NCBI GenBank assembly: GCA_028554795.2
Contig: CM068842.1
Coordinates: 28,039,577 to 28,103,576 of the forward strand
Source of the DNA: Sinohyriopsis cumingii
Taxonomy: Eukaryota; Mollusca; Bivalvia; Unionida; Unionidae
Length of the DNA: 64,000 bases
Direction of reading: 5' to 3'
This document shows, piece by piece, positions 30,402 to 59,320 of this stretch. The notes below the pieces were generated by a model that had not been told where the DNA came from, searched no databases, and was given only the letters and a program-made list of their open reading frames with translations. The position numbers and the translations under genes are program-made. Position 1 is the stretch's first letter. Every line of letters starts with the position of its first letter.

Positions 30402-30780
30402 ATGGCAAGCAACCATATGAATAAAATGTTGAAACTACAGGAAGTGGTGGATACGATTAGAATGGTGGAAGTATTACTAGTGAGAATTGAAAATGGCGCC
30501 TATAGTTCGCACATTTTAAAAATGGAACTAAACAATTTAAAAAAAGGCTAAGGAGCAACTGGGACAAATGATTAAAGAAGAATAGAAGAAGAAGGAGAAT
30601 GAGGATGAAAGAGTGGAATAACAAAATAGAAAAGGAAGAAGAGAATCAAAGAAAGAAAGAAAAAGAGGAGAAGGAAAAACAGGATGAGGAAAAAATGAGA
30701 AGAAGAAGAAGACAAAAAGTGTGGGACAGAAAATAAGAAGCTGGTGGAGGAATAGAAGAACTTGCAAGAAGAAAACCAAA
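30402..30780 (+). pseudogene. Polinton accessory gene D, Lys/Glu coiled coil with histone-type 3' end
   Basis: ATG 30402 opens MASNHMNKMLKLQEVVDTIR and MVEVLLVRIENGAYSSHIL, an amphipathic helix like those starting genes B and C, ending at a TAA at about 30549. The shifted frame continues with KEQLGQMIKEE and about 60 Lys/Glu/Arg-rich codons broken by TAG, TAA and TGA. The reading frame near the 3' end is uncertain. The last codons run up to the stem-loop at 30781. No known domain; the most decayed member of the B-C-D set. Confidence 0.5.
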
Positions 30781-30818
30781 GGCCTTTTTCAAAGCCACTC
30801 ATATGCCTCGAAAAGATT
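30781..30818 (+). promoter_or_regulatory. histone-type 3' processing signal, copy 4
   Basis: GGCCTT-TTTC-AAAGCC (30781-30796): six-position stem with one C-A mismatch and the TTTC loop. ACTCA follows, then GAAAAGATT (30810-30818) starting 13 bases after the stem. The AACCAAA flank before the stem also recalls histone genes. Confidence 0.78.
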
Positions 30819-30952
30819 CGTTTACTTGCCTAATTTTTTTTAGTCGGTTGTATAATTGTTTGTGTCTTCGATTGATGTTCATCAATCTATGTCTCTATGT
30901 TGTATGTGTTATATATGTCTATGTCTCTGTCTATAAAGAAGTTCTATGTGCA

Positions 30953-31280
30953 GCCAGTCCGCCCCGCCAAGCGCTCTTTTATTGGTATAGTTTATGAATT
31001 AGCTGAACTTACCCGCCACCCACTATCCGCTGAACTAGCTGAACTTACCCGCTACCCGCTGAACTAGCTGAACTTACCCGCTACCCCGTGTCACTGTTTG
31101 CTGTTTGGCCCATTGAGGTCGGCCCCTTGTAACATTGTTACCAATCTTCAGTGCCTTTACGTCACCTCACCTGTTCCATTCCTATTGTCCCTATACAACA
31201 ACCCCACTTTCCCTTGTCCGTATACAGACCCAATACTCCCTATGTTCAATTCCTATTGTCTGTAAAGTGTCCCCTTCACT
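30953..31280 (-). repeat. Polinton right terminal inverted repeat
   Basis: Reverse complement of the left terminus (see 16471-16850). It holds three tandem copies of a 28-30 base unit with AGCTGAACTTACCCGC (about 31000-31087), where the left end keeps about two. It ends ...GTCCCCTTCACT at 31280. Confidence 0.95.
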
Positions 31281-31392
31281 GCTAATGGAGTTAACCGAAA
31301 GGAATCCTGATTGGTCCTTGTAATAAAGACAGTATTTATGACAATAATTATACGCCAGTTTAAAAATGCATCTTCAAACATGTTTTCAACAT

Positions 31393-31443
<51 letters not shown>

Positions 31444-33280
31444 CATATAACTGGAAACGTCGCGTAAATCACCATTGTTTTAGGAATGTGAAGAATACGT
31501 GCCACTTTCCATCATTTTGTAACTTTCATTTCCATCAAAGAATGACGAACAATATGTTTTTGGATGTACTTCTATTGTTTGGCTGACACCTTTAAGCATT
31601 CAGTGACTTATGTCATCAGGCCTCGTAGGTTTAGTGACATTAGTAGATGTAATAATATTTGCAATTTCATCTCCATTCTAGTTTTATTCAGAGTATCAAA
31701 ACAAAGTTTTAATTGACAATTTGGAGAGAAAAATTTTAAGTCAGCATTCTCTTTTGCATTATAAAATCGCAAAAGAAAATTTATTGCTTATAGTTTTGAA
31801 AATAGAAACACAATATAAAGGATTCATGTTTAATTTCCCCAATGGTTTTCACGTCGTTTTTCATATCGACGTATGCGGATTATCACTACATTGTTCATTA
31901 GTATTCCTTTTCATGGTATTCAATTTATTCCTCACTTTTTTATGTATTCTAATGGTTCGGGCACGTTGATTAAATACAACTTAGCGTGTTCTATCCCTTT
32001 TCGTTATAATTATTCACAATTGAGAATGCAACCAGTTCATCAATTGGGCGAATTGTTACAGTTTAGAAAGAATACATAAACTATAGACTTCTAATAGCCT
32101 GGTGATATATTTTGCCAGTTCCAGCATCAACAGCACAAGGAGCAAGCAGTTAGTCCCTGCTATCAGTGTTAAATTTGTTCAAATCAGATTTGCTATAAAT
32201 CCAATAATGGCGCTTATTGTCAACTTTGAGAATCAGGTTAACACCGATTGCTATATTAGGAGCATCATGGTCACTAATTTCTCAATCAAATTTCAGAATG
32301 TCAGTGTGAAGTATTATCACTATTTCAAAGATTAGATCAAAGAACGTTTTGGTTGCATAAGTAATTCATGAATGGGTTTGTTATATTTCGTATATCCTGT
32401 CATGACATCAACTAAGCTTGCAAAACTAGAAGGTCAGAGTACGTCAGTATTACGGCCTCCTCCCGTACCACTACTAGTACTACTTTTATGCTTTTACGTG
32501 TCGCTTGTGAGATCAATCGAATTTCAAAACTTTCCCAGAAATTAGTAGGAGATTAGCGTGATCTATACGGTATCCGTCCAGGCGATTGCTAATTAGTTCA
32601 TTGGAAGCGTATAAAGTACCACAACGAAACCACCATGACAATTTCTGTCTTTTCTGAAAGGGTTTTTAAAACCATTTAGATCCATGGTTTATTTCAATAT
32701 CCCACACAAAAAGTGATATATAAGGTTAATCTATAAGAAGAATGGAGTATTCTTGATGAGTAACAATAATGCAGCTACGTTCAGTTGCTTTGAAAAACAC
32801 ATATCGAGACGGATTTATCACGTTCATTGTCAAGCCGTTTTCACTGCATAAGCATGAAAGATTGATAAATAACCAGATGGGGATTATGTCCAGAATAATT
32901 AGAAAATGTCTTCTGCTTAGGCTGTTCTCCATTAATGTAGCTCACTAATAGCACAATGTATGGACAAATCGTCTATTATTGTGTAAATGTCAAACATGGT
33001 ACTGACAATGTAACTGTAGGAAGAGAAGACAATTATTGAGTGAAAGAGAGAAATCAAGCAATAGAATAGACTATATTTATCATTCGTTAGTGATCGTAAA
33101 TAATTTTAATATATATGTAGTTTTATTCCTAGATGAAATTGTAATGTAAACACTGGAAGAACGGACATAACCTTCTGTCACTATGATCACATATTCTGAT
33201 ATGGAACAAATTAACATACGTATCTAGTGAGGATCTCTAAGCAGGTAGATGCAACGATGAACGTCTCTATGGTTGGAAAA

Positions 33281-33403
<123 letters not shown>

Positions 33404-34187
33404 TTTGAAATATTGTGTGGTTGACCAAAACTAAAATGTTTTAGCTTGGAAAAATATCTGATCCTGCGATAATGGTACCATAATGACACAATACTCGACT
33501 GGATCTTGACTTCTTAAAAATTAATCTCGGTGTGTTTTATTCAAATAACAAGACTGAACACCGATCTTTACCTTCTTGGGCATCATTTTATTGAAGCTCT
33601 TTGCATAACGTTGCACTGTGGTTGCAGTGATCTAGGAACTATGTTTTGGGCGAGATAATATGTTATGATCGCTTTTATTTCTTGAGGGTGAAACGAGTGA
33701 CTGTATTTTTTTTAAGAAAGAAATAGTATATTGAAGTTTAAAGGTATGCTGAGGAAGCACCCAAAAACATGATTTCCAAAGTCTGATTCAATTCACATAA
33801 GGTATATATACCAATCTTTTGTAGTATGAACGTGAATCGGAAGGAAGAGTTCATGAATTATAGGGATTATTTTCGAACACAGTTTTACAGTGGACTCAGT
33901 GTAAGTTGGAACCATTAAGTATGATAGTGTTTGGGATTAATCTTGTGTCGATACTCACTGGTATTTTTTTTAATACTTGTTCTAAGCTGTTTGACGAATA
34001 TGATACACAGTACCCATCCGTGTGTGTCCCACTAATTAGAAGCAGACTTTACCTCTCTTACTAACTGATTTTTCATCCTCCTCCTTGGTTATTACCTTAA
34101 CCCAGTGCCGGATTACATTTTAACCACATTAAACACGTGCTTAGGGCACCAGCCCAACAGGGGCACCGGAAACATTCAAAGGAATGG

Positions 34188-34425
34188 TTGATGATAAAAC
34201 GGAATCAATTATATATGACAATTTCTATCAGTACGTACGAGTATTTTGATTTGGAATGATGATAAAACTGAATCAATTATATATGACAATTTCTATCTGT
34301 ACGTACGAGTATTTTGATTTGGAATGATGATAAAACTGAATCAATTATATATGACAATTTCTATCTGTACGTACGAATATTTTGATTTAGAACGATGATA
34401 AAACTGAATCAATTATATGACTAGT
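34188..34425. repeat. 72-bp minisatellite, about 3.3 copies
   Basis: Units contain gatgataaaactgaatcaat, tatatatgacaatttctatc and gtacgtacgagtattttgat, nearly identical between copies. The downstream 34440-34560 has no gene. Confidence 0.95.
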
Positions 34426-34676
34426 ATTTTACTACCTTTATAGCTTTTAAGATATTTTTTTGTAGCGTCACATTTTGTACGAAGGAGCGGGGCAATATGC
34501 AATTTTCAGTACTTAGGGCCTAGAAGGCATTAATCCGGCATTGCCGTATCCGCTTGATTTAACATTTAAACGAAAACAATCTTCCAGACTTTAACTTGTT
34601 TTGATCACGAAGCAAAATCGGTTTACAAGAATGCATCATGAAAGTTTACCATTACATCGAATTAAGGATATTGAAT

Positions 34677-51474
<16,798 letters not shown>

Positions 51475-52640
51475 CTACACCTTTCTCAGATATTTTCTTT
51501 CCCTTTGATTCACACAGATGTAATTTATTGGCTTTCTTTCTTCTGAAGCACATATTTTGACAACGTCATGTGACTTTACTTATTTGTGTTTCACCAATAA
51601 TTAGCATTGTTTGTATCCTGAGTTGTCTATCTTTTAGTCTTCTTTGTGGAATGTAGATATTCAAGCTGTTTTAGCTCGTTGGTAGTTACTGTGACTCGCG
51701 TACTGTCATCTTTGTTTTCAGTGATAAGTAACAGTTTGTTTTCTCGGTTGATAATATTCATAAAGGCGGATGTTTCAAAACTTTTTTCTGCAATCCGTGA
51801 TAATTGATTAAATAAAAAGCAGCTCTTTATGTTATCCGAACGATACATGGAGACAATCATATGAACAGATGAACTTATCTAACTGAAGAAAAGATAACCA
51901 TTTAATATAACGGTATCTCAAGTCAAATCTTGTGCTGGAAGCACACTTTTAAAGCCGCAAAATCCATGATTTCATTAGTCGGATTGTTCATCTCGTTGGA
52001 AGCAATCACAATGCCATACACGATGTAATTCTCTTACAAATATAACGTATTGTCACGTGCATTGGTGCATTATGGATTGTTGCCATGTGACCCGAGCAAT
52101 TCTAATGTAATCTTTCTAAAATCAATAAATACATGGTGGCTACTATTCTACAAACTTTTCATTTGTAATTCTTGGATAATATTGGCAGTACCCATATAAT
52201 ATAAGGAACAATATTCATAACAAATTATTTCAAAATAACACTAATGTGTTTGTCAAAAGCTCTATTCCCTTGCCAACCGTACGTATTATTTTCTAGATAG
52301 ACTAGCATAAATGTGTATATGTCATATAGGGGGAATGAATGTTGGTTCAGTGATGTTATTGGAGATTTTGAATAGTTACTACTGAAGGCATTTAGTGTTG
52401 AAATATGTGTTAGTTACGAAGTCTCAAGCATCAACGTAGATCGCTTTGGAAAAAGAAAGCATGAATATTTCACTGCTTTGGTGAGCATGAAGACGGAAAG
52501 CACCGAGACGTAACGTGGTCTGATGGCCAGGATTGATCAGCACATAAAGCGTTTCTTGGAGGATCGTGACCCAATTATTTTGTCTTCGTGAGGAATTTTT
52601 CTTGAAATTCTTGCCACAAGATCAAGCACTGTATATTAGG
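51475..52640. other. region upstream of opsin; no certain gene
   Basis: It should hold the opsin promoter and 5' UTR. A minus-strand 77-codon frame (51860-51627) with TRVTVTTNELKQLEYLHSTK lies 150 bases upstream of the opsin start. No splice evidence links it, so it is not annotated as an exon. Confidence 0.4.
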
Positions 52641-52647
52641 AGGAACA

Positions 52648-53343
52648 ATGGCGGTTGTAGATGCTGCAGAAGATTTTATTCCCACCAATGTACAACAGCA
52701 AGGGCAGAAGAATAAGTTTCGCTCAAGTATAAATGTAGATAGTAATAAGACGAATATTCAGAACTTACATCAGCAAGAGAAATTAACATCGACGAATGAC
52801 CAGTCCAAACATAAGAATAGGCAGTGTTATCGATGTAAGCATTGAGGACATATTGCAATGTATTGTACAACAGATGACATGAAATGTCGTGGCAACCCAG
52901 CAACTTGTTCTGTTAAGCCAACGATGGGTCACAGGATGATTGCGGAAATAGGATGTATAAATGGGCGCAAAATCATGTTTGTGAAGGACACTGGCTCCGA
53001 TATGACCTTGATAAGAGAAGATCTCGTTGACGAGAGTTGCATGCTGTAGGGACACAAAGTTACATTATACACATCAGTGGGCCATCCATTTACTGCACAG
53101 TTGGCTGTGGTAAATAGCGACACTACGTATTATAAGGGTCCAGCGCAAGTGGGTCTTGTTTCAAATTTAGCCGCTGAAGCCCTATTGGGGATGGATATAT
53201 TTAGCAAGAAAGGGTCATTTGTTGTTACGAGGTCGAAGGTAAAAGGACTCGACGATGAGAGGACTGAGGAAAATACTAACCAATGTGAGCATGAGATACT
53301 GATCAGCGTGATGACATCGCAGTTTACAAACTTTCAGCAATGA
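52648..53343 (+). pseudogene. Ty3/gypsy-like gag end and aspartic protease
   Basis: Frame 52648-52845 ends in a CCHC knuckle broken by a TGA (CYRCKH, stop, GHIAMYC), the gag nucleocapsid. Frame 52858-53049 carries the protease catalytic site FVKDTGSDMTLIRE with D, T and G intact, and 53077-53343 completes it with AAEALLGMDIFSKKGSFVV (the L-G-x-D/flap-side motif). The frames are the same or adjacent, with three stops. Integrase follows directly, without an RT between. Confidence 0.85.
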
Positions 53344-53399
53344 ATGCGGACATGTTGTCAAACCTACAGATTGTGAATATTTCACTGAAAAGTATTAGA

Positions 53400-54680
53400 G
53401 AAAAGTCCTTTTCTACTCGTAAAGAAGCTGAGGAGCAGCCAATGACATTCTTTTAGGAGAATGATATTTTGCAATATGATGTGGTGCGCGTGGAGGGGAG
53501 CAAATTGTTCTACTAGCAAGATTACGAAAAATCGTAATGGAACTGGCACACCATCATCCCCTTGCAGGTCACATGGGTTTGGACAAAACAAAAGAGAGGA
53601 TTCTCCAATCGTACTTTTGGCCTGGAATGTTTTCCCATGTTAAAAGATGTTGTACATCGTGTCATGAATGTCAGATGATAGCAAAATGGACTGCAGGTGA
53701 GAAAGTACCAATGGTTTGCAAACCGGTGATAACAAAACCGTTCTCAAAATTTGCAATGGATATTGTAGGACCGTTATCTAGAACGAAGTCTGGACACAAA
53801 TACATTCTGACGGTGGTTGATGATGCAACGAGGTGTCCCGAAGCTTTCCCTTTGAAGTATATGGAGGCAACGAGTGTAGCTAGAGCACTAATAGAGTTGT
53901 TTTGCCGTGTTGTTTTTCCAAGGATCATGTTAACAAAGAGATCAACTTCACTAGTACCTTATTGAAACAATTGTATGAGCTATTGGGCATCCGTGAATTT
54001 GCAAAAACGCCTTATCGCCCACAAGCGAATGGAAAGATAGAATGTTTTAACGGGACGTTGAGGTCAATGTTGCGAAAGTTCTGTACAGACAACACTAGTG
54101 AATGAGGTGAGATGTTACCATATTTGTTGTTTGCATATTGGAAAGTTTCACATAAGGAATCTGTATTGGCAATCTTTGGGAAAGACCCAGTGATGTTGCA
54201 TGACTGGCTGAGTAGAGGGCTAATGCCGAATGTTCGAGGCTTGTTTATGGGATGAAAGGATGTCAGGAAGAAGTCAGCTGTGGAGCATATTGTGAACATG
54301 CATGAGAAGGTGGTCGACATCGGAATTCGTCTCAACGATAAACAAGGATAAAATCAGGGCATTGTACTATCGTCACACGAAAACAAGAAAATTTAGTCCA
54401 GGGGATGAAGTCCTTATTCTCTTGCCATCAAGTTCTTCCAAGATGGAGGCACAATGTCATGGACCTGATCGTGTGGTCCGAAAGGATAACGATGTTAACT
54501 AACAGGTATCTGTACCCCGTAGGCGCGGTACGGTAACCTATCATGTAAACTTGCTGAGTGGATACAAGCGTGCTTTGCTGCACGAGAACGATGTTGTGGA
54601 CATTGATTTTCCGCCAACAGCAGGTGAAGGTGACGCTGGCATTAAGTTGTGGGTAAACTTGACAAAAGAGCAACGAGAGG
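53400..54680 (+). pseudogene. Ty3/gypsy-like integrase (placed before RT)
   Basis: The HHCC zinc finger HHHPLAGHMGLDKTKERILQ with CCTSCHEC (53550-53670), then FAMDIVGPLSR (first catalytic D), YILTVVDDATRCPEAFPLKY, and after a frameshift ELLGIREFAKTPYRPQANGK with IECFNGTLRSML (catalytic E, about 54040). The second catalytic D (an xSDxG-type site near 53925) is destroyed. The C-terminal part reads MHEKVVDIGIRL, KFSPGDEVLILLP and YHVNLLSGYK. Stops at 53965, 54105 and others. Confidence 0.88.
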
Positions 54681-54985
54681 ATATTAGAAATCTCGGCAAC
54701 GAGTTTCAGGATGTTCTAATCCAGACAGTGGACGACGAAGGACATATGGAGCTAGCGAGAAGAAATGTCTTGCGATCGTGTGGGAGATTGATTCGTTAAG
54801 GGTTTACCTGTCAGGGACAACATTTGAAACTGTGGCTGACCACAATCCACTGATGTGGTTAAATCAAATGCAAAGTAAGAATAAGTGACTACTTAGATGG
54901 TGTGTGGCACTCCAGCCTTATAACTTCACTATAAAGCACAGGAGCGGCAAACAACATGGGAATGCAAATGGATTATCGCGCATGT
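54640..54985 (+). pseudogene. RT leader joined to RNase H end (RT deleted)
   Basis: After the integrase, NLTKEQREDIRNLGNEFQDV is the usual segment just before a Ty3/gypsy RT. Around 54765 it changes abruptly to KCLAIVWEIDSLRVYLSG, ADHNPLMWLNQMQSKNK and LLRWCVALQPYNFTIKHRSG with NANGLSRM: the end of the RNase H domain. The RT palm between them is deleted. The order protease-integrase-RT-RNase H is that of Gmr1-type elements and Ty1/copia, while the protein motifs are Ty3/gypsy-like. Confidence 0.8.
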
Positions 54986-55334
54986 AACTGAAGTATATAG
55001 GAATTAAACGACAACATATACTGGCTTACTTAGTACACTTCAAAGGCGCTGAGAAACCTACTGGAATAGCCCAGGATTCCTGAAGTTTTCGAACTTCAGT
55101 GTGTTCTGATTTTGGAATCATAAGGAATTTATGCAGATATAGACGGTAACCACTTTGTTGGGTTTCCCCTATTCTGGATGGTCACTGATGGAATTCAAAA
55201 CTCTTTTACAGAGGCTAATAGTAGTGACTCTAAGATTTATGCATCTTAGTAGCTTCATGCAAGCTTTATCATTTTACTGATGTCCGAAGCCAGCAAGTTA
55301 TTTTTTTTAAAAATTATTGTATCGAAAACAAACA

Positions 55335-55730
55335 TAAAGTTTCCTCTTAAGAAGGGAGGTGTTATAAGTATGATTGCTGGTATCAGATCCTAGCTGTTAG
55401 TAGTGACAGATGGCCAGGACATTAATCCCAGCATTCGGGATATTGATACCAGAGACTATCAACAGGTTCCGTTCTGTTGTTTATCTTCCCATGGCTAACT
55501 GTTTCTGGACCAGTTCATGCCCTTGGATAAGGCATGAATCTTAAGTAAGTTTCCTTATCTCCAACCCTTACTAAAACAAGAGCAGAGTGGTTGAGCAAGA
55601 GTTATGTAGCTGGGCTGGGTACGGTAAGCAACACTGTTTGTTTTATAGTTTTTGTGAAGATTTTAGCTTTATTTTATCAAGTTGCAAGACCCTTACTTGG
55701 TGTTTGTGTGTCATTTGAACTCGAATGTAA
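55335..55730 (+). repeat. polypurine tract and probable 3' LTR of the Gmr1-like element
   Basis: aagaagggaggtg (55339-55351) is a typical polypurine tract, followed by TGTTATAAGTATGATTGC as a candidate LTR start. The LTR end and the 5' LTR were not found; the boundary at 55730 is set by the start of the next repeat family. Confidence 0.45.
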
Positions 55731-55734
55731 CAAA

Positions 55735-55920
55735 CACATTATGTTACCTGGATGCTTTTTTGCACCCTTCATATATCTGTGAAACGTTTGCAGTCTACTG
55801 TTATATTTATAAGTTTTATTTCTATCTCTCATTTCAAATTACCATTTAAATTAACGGTATATTTTAATAATTTGTTTTAAATCCGAGATCAAGAGTTAGG
55901 AATTTGTCGAAAATGGACTA
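55735..55920 (+). repeat. dispersed repeat segment (direct copy at 60460-60625)
   Basis: Shares cacattatgttacctggat, agttttatttctatctct and gagcaagag..ggaatttgtcg-like words with 60460-60625. Confidence 0.75.
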
Positions 55921-57039
55921 ATTTTATTAGAAAAACCAATCAATTACAGATAAACTGTCATTTTCCTCGAGATTTAGTTAATATCTGCATTCATATATAA
56001 AAGCGTGTGATCATCTGAATAATTATATAATTGCTATCACGAAAATATGTTCTGCCAAAAACATGAATTAGAACTTGCCCTATGAAATATCCTTGTAGTA
56101 ATCTGGTGTAAATATGTTGACAGGAACAAACATTGTACTGAATTACCCTTTACGAACTGGTGAGTCAGTTGAGTGACTGCTATTCTGTACTGTCAATGTA
56201 GGGCTATACTACAAGTGTAAGTTTCTCTACAAGGATTTTGGTGACTTTGGGGTATAGCGTACTACATGATACACATGTCTATGAATTGTAGACGCGCATT
56301 TAGAACACGGAAATCTGAATCTGATAGACTTATATGTTTCACATGTAGGTTTGGGCACCCACACATTTAAACATTTTTATTTAGTATCATTTTCGTTCAT
56401 AGAAGGATATAGTGTGTGTGTGTGCGTGTGTTTGTGTGTGTGTGTACGTTTATAAACTTACTACATTCGTTTCTACTGCCACTCCCACATGTCCACCACA
56501 GCCATAAACTGGCGAATCACTTGCTGACTATTTAATGTGTTTAAAGTCAATATTACGTGCACATGATGACAAAGATAGCAGGTTTTGGAAATTATCTACA
56601 GAGTTTTTTGTACCATGTTTAATGAAACCCAAAAAATTAAAACATGCACAAATTTCAATAGTAGGACAACGAGCAATATCATGAGACATAATCTAAAGGC
56701 AAAGACAAAACCTCAAAGTAAAGGAACCTCGCGAGACTGAATGTGGGGATTTTAATAAAATGAGTAGTCTACAGTCTTTTGCTGAATAAAGTCTAAAGAA
56801 AATACTTATCAAGTTTTCATAGTTATTTACTTAGATCCACTGTTCAGCAACTATCATTTTGTAATTCCCTTTTCTATTTATATCAACAATGTACTAACAG
56901 TTAGGTCAGGTCAGACACTCAAAATATTATAAAACACTGTGTGGCAACGTAGTTAACAAACTTTGAATAAATTGATGACAGCAATAAGTGCAGAACAAAA
57001 CATTACTACTTCATTAGAATTAAGCAATAATTAGGTAAA
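55921..57039. other. no recognisable gene
   Basis: Contains a short (TG)n-like tract (56413-56446). No coding frame. Confidence 0.5.
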
Positions 57040-59287
57040 TGTTTTTATCGATCAATACAATATTTAAACCAAGCATATTCCTCAGAAATAATTTATCCGC
57101 TCTTAGTTCTTAAATAGATCAAAAAGATTGATTCATTATTATGAGCAGATTACTCATTTGCGACCTTTTAATACATGAAGGCAACAATAATAAACACCTT
57201 CTCTACAAAGCTACCAGGTCTCAACATTGTATGCCTTGTCAAATGTTTTAGGTTCCTTAATTGAATCTATTTTGCATAAAACAAATTGTATCCCTTGACC
57301 TAAAAGTTTCCGAATAAATTTAAAAAACCCTTTTCAAAACGTTTGTCCCGGTCTTAAATATATTAGTGATGCTGCGTTTCATAATTATATATTCTGATGG
57401 TGAATAAATGCTGAAGTATTTCGAGTTTTATAAACTGCTTATGAGTTCTGTGTCGTTAAAGTACATCTTTAACCTCAGTTTTGTCCATGAGTTATTGAAC
57501 TGGAATTGTGTATATTTTGATTCTTTTGCTTCAGGAAAAACAAATAATGAAAGTTATCAGGTAGAAACCAAGTAAATCCTCTTGGTTGATATATTCATAG
57601 AGCTTTGGTTAATCTACTGTCACCTCAGGGATAAATCGTATATCCCTGTGACAGACAATTATTGACTAAAATTAATGAGACCCAATAAGCATACTTCATG
57701 ATGACGTACACACAAATAATGATTATGTATACCCAATATTGCTAACATGGAAATCTTGCTTAATTTAACATTTCCTGATTGCATCTGGTCAACTGTACTA
57801 GATTGTCATATATACAAGTCTGTATTAATCTTTAAAGGCATCTTACTGGCTGACATTATATTGTTTTCAAAATGACGAATCCAGTTAATTAAGTACCAAC
57901 AAAATATTATTTTCAAATCACATCAAAAAACTTGTATATTTATCAATTTCAAACTGATCCACAGCAGTAAAATACATTGACATTGTGCTAGAATACAACT
58001 GAATTGAATCTTTCTTTACATCTTATAATGTTGAAGAAAACAAAATTATTATATCGAAGATGGGTTAAGTTCTTTATTCATAATAAGATTTCTCAATCAT
58101 ATGAAGGATTATTTTCGCCTCACTCTACTCGTTGAAAACCAAATGAAATAGGTGATGTGAGGATCAAAAATGGAAGGCGGACTCCAGAGAAATCATCGTA
58201 TTCAAGCAACCTAGTGACGGTTAAACTACGGCGATTATGCAACAAATAATAGCTCAAGTTACAGTCTCAAATTAGTGTCGTATTTAAGGGGGTTATACGT
58301 ACACGTTGGCAATTTGCGTGGAATAATGAATCAAATTAAAAAGATTTAATAACAAAGTTTCTTTCTAGCAACTCTTGTTCGTTAATATTGAGCCACTGTA
58401 TTTTCAACACAAAACGTCTAATAGAATACAACATAGATATACTGTCAAACATTTCAAGTTTCATTTTCTGCCTTCTCAAATTTTTCTAACTGCATTCCCT
58501 TTGCCTCTTTTCAGGCAAAAAGTGAAGAAGGAGTTTTAAGGGAAGCATGACTGTCAACGGAATATATAAAGGAACTCACTATTTGCACAAATTTGAGACA
58601 GACGTTGAACTAAGACATTAGATTTGTGCTTTATTAAATTATTCGGCTTGACCATGAATCCATACACTTTAAAAAAAATACATCGATCCAGAGACGTCGA
58701 TTATACATAATATTTCCTTTCATAACTAGAAAAATTCCTTTATTTCCCTAAAGGAGGTCAGCATTTACAAAAAAAAATATTTCTTAAACAAGTTTTGTAG
58801 CAATTGGTGAGAACATCAAACTCGCATTTCAGATGTTAGGCAATTAATCTGATCCCCATTTTCCATCAATATCTCCCAATTCCGTCCTCAGATAAACTTT
58901 ACGATATATCTTATAACAGTCCGTCTTGGAGGAAACCATGCATTCAAACACACAGGCAAGTGACAAATATTCATGGGGTTAACATTCATAGTTTGGGAGT
59001 ACACGGACGATTTCGTGGAGATAACACTGCGTAGGGCATACTGCTTCCATTAACTCCCAATTAATAATTCTTAATTTCATAGTTTATGTAATTTCGTGGA
59101 TATCAGATACCCATGAAATTAAATACCTCCATGAATATTTCAGATTTTACAGTTCTTCCTGTCTCCTATTCTCCTCTGAAAAATGTTAAATGCTTTCAGC
59201 CTGATTTCTTTAACCCCGGACTTTTTCTGAGTCTGATTCGAAATTTGGACTATCGGTATATTGTCTGGAAAACATTATTTCTGATAA

Positions 59288-59320
<33 letters not shown>

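Larger units (their letters stand above)
16471..31280 (+). mobile_element. Polinton/Maverick element, nearly full length, decayed
   Basis: A 14.8-kb element with terminal inverted repeats (16471-about 16850 and about 30953-31280), both starting AGT in outward-inward reading. Inside lie, in order, a family B DNA polymerase palm, an FtsK/HerA-type packaging ATPase, a retroviral-like integrase with chromodomain, penton-like and major capsid proteins and an adenain-like protease, which is the diagnostic Polinton set. The length is within the 15-20 kb usual for the family. Extra genes lie at both ends: one ORF and a coiled-coil gene at the left, a minus-strand zinc-knuckle gene, and three short genes at the right. 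Most genes have frameshifts and stops, so this is an old endogenous copy. I could not identify a convincing 6-bp target duplication (ggaagt before the left end against gctaat after the right end). Confidence 0.93.

Noticed and set aside
30803-30997. 64-codon frame entering the right TIR
   Set aside because: It begins inside the gene D 3' processing signal and is mostly low-complexity Val/Cys/Tyr from GT-rich DNA.
51627-51860. 77-codon minus frame upstream of the opsin as a possible extra exon
   Set aside because: The opsin exon 1 already has a suitable ATG and glycosylated N-terminus, and no donor/acceptor pair joins the two convincingly.
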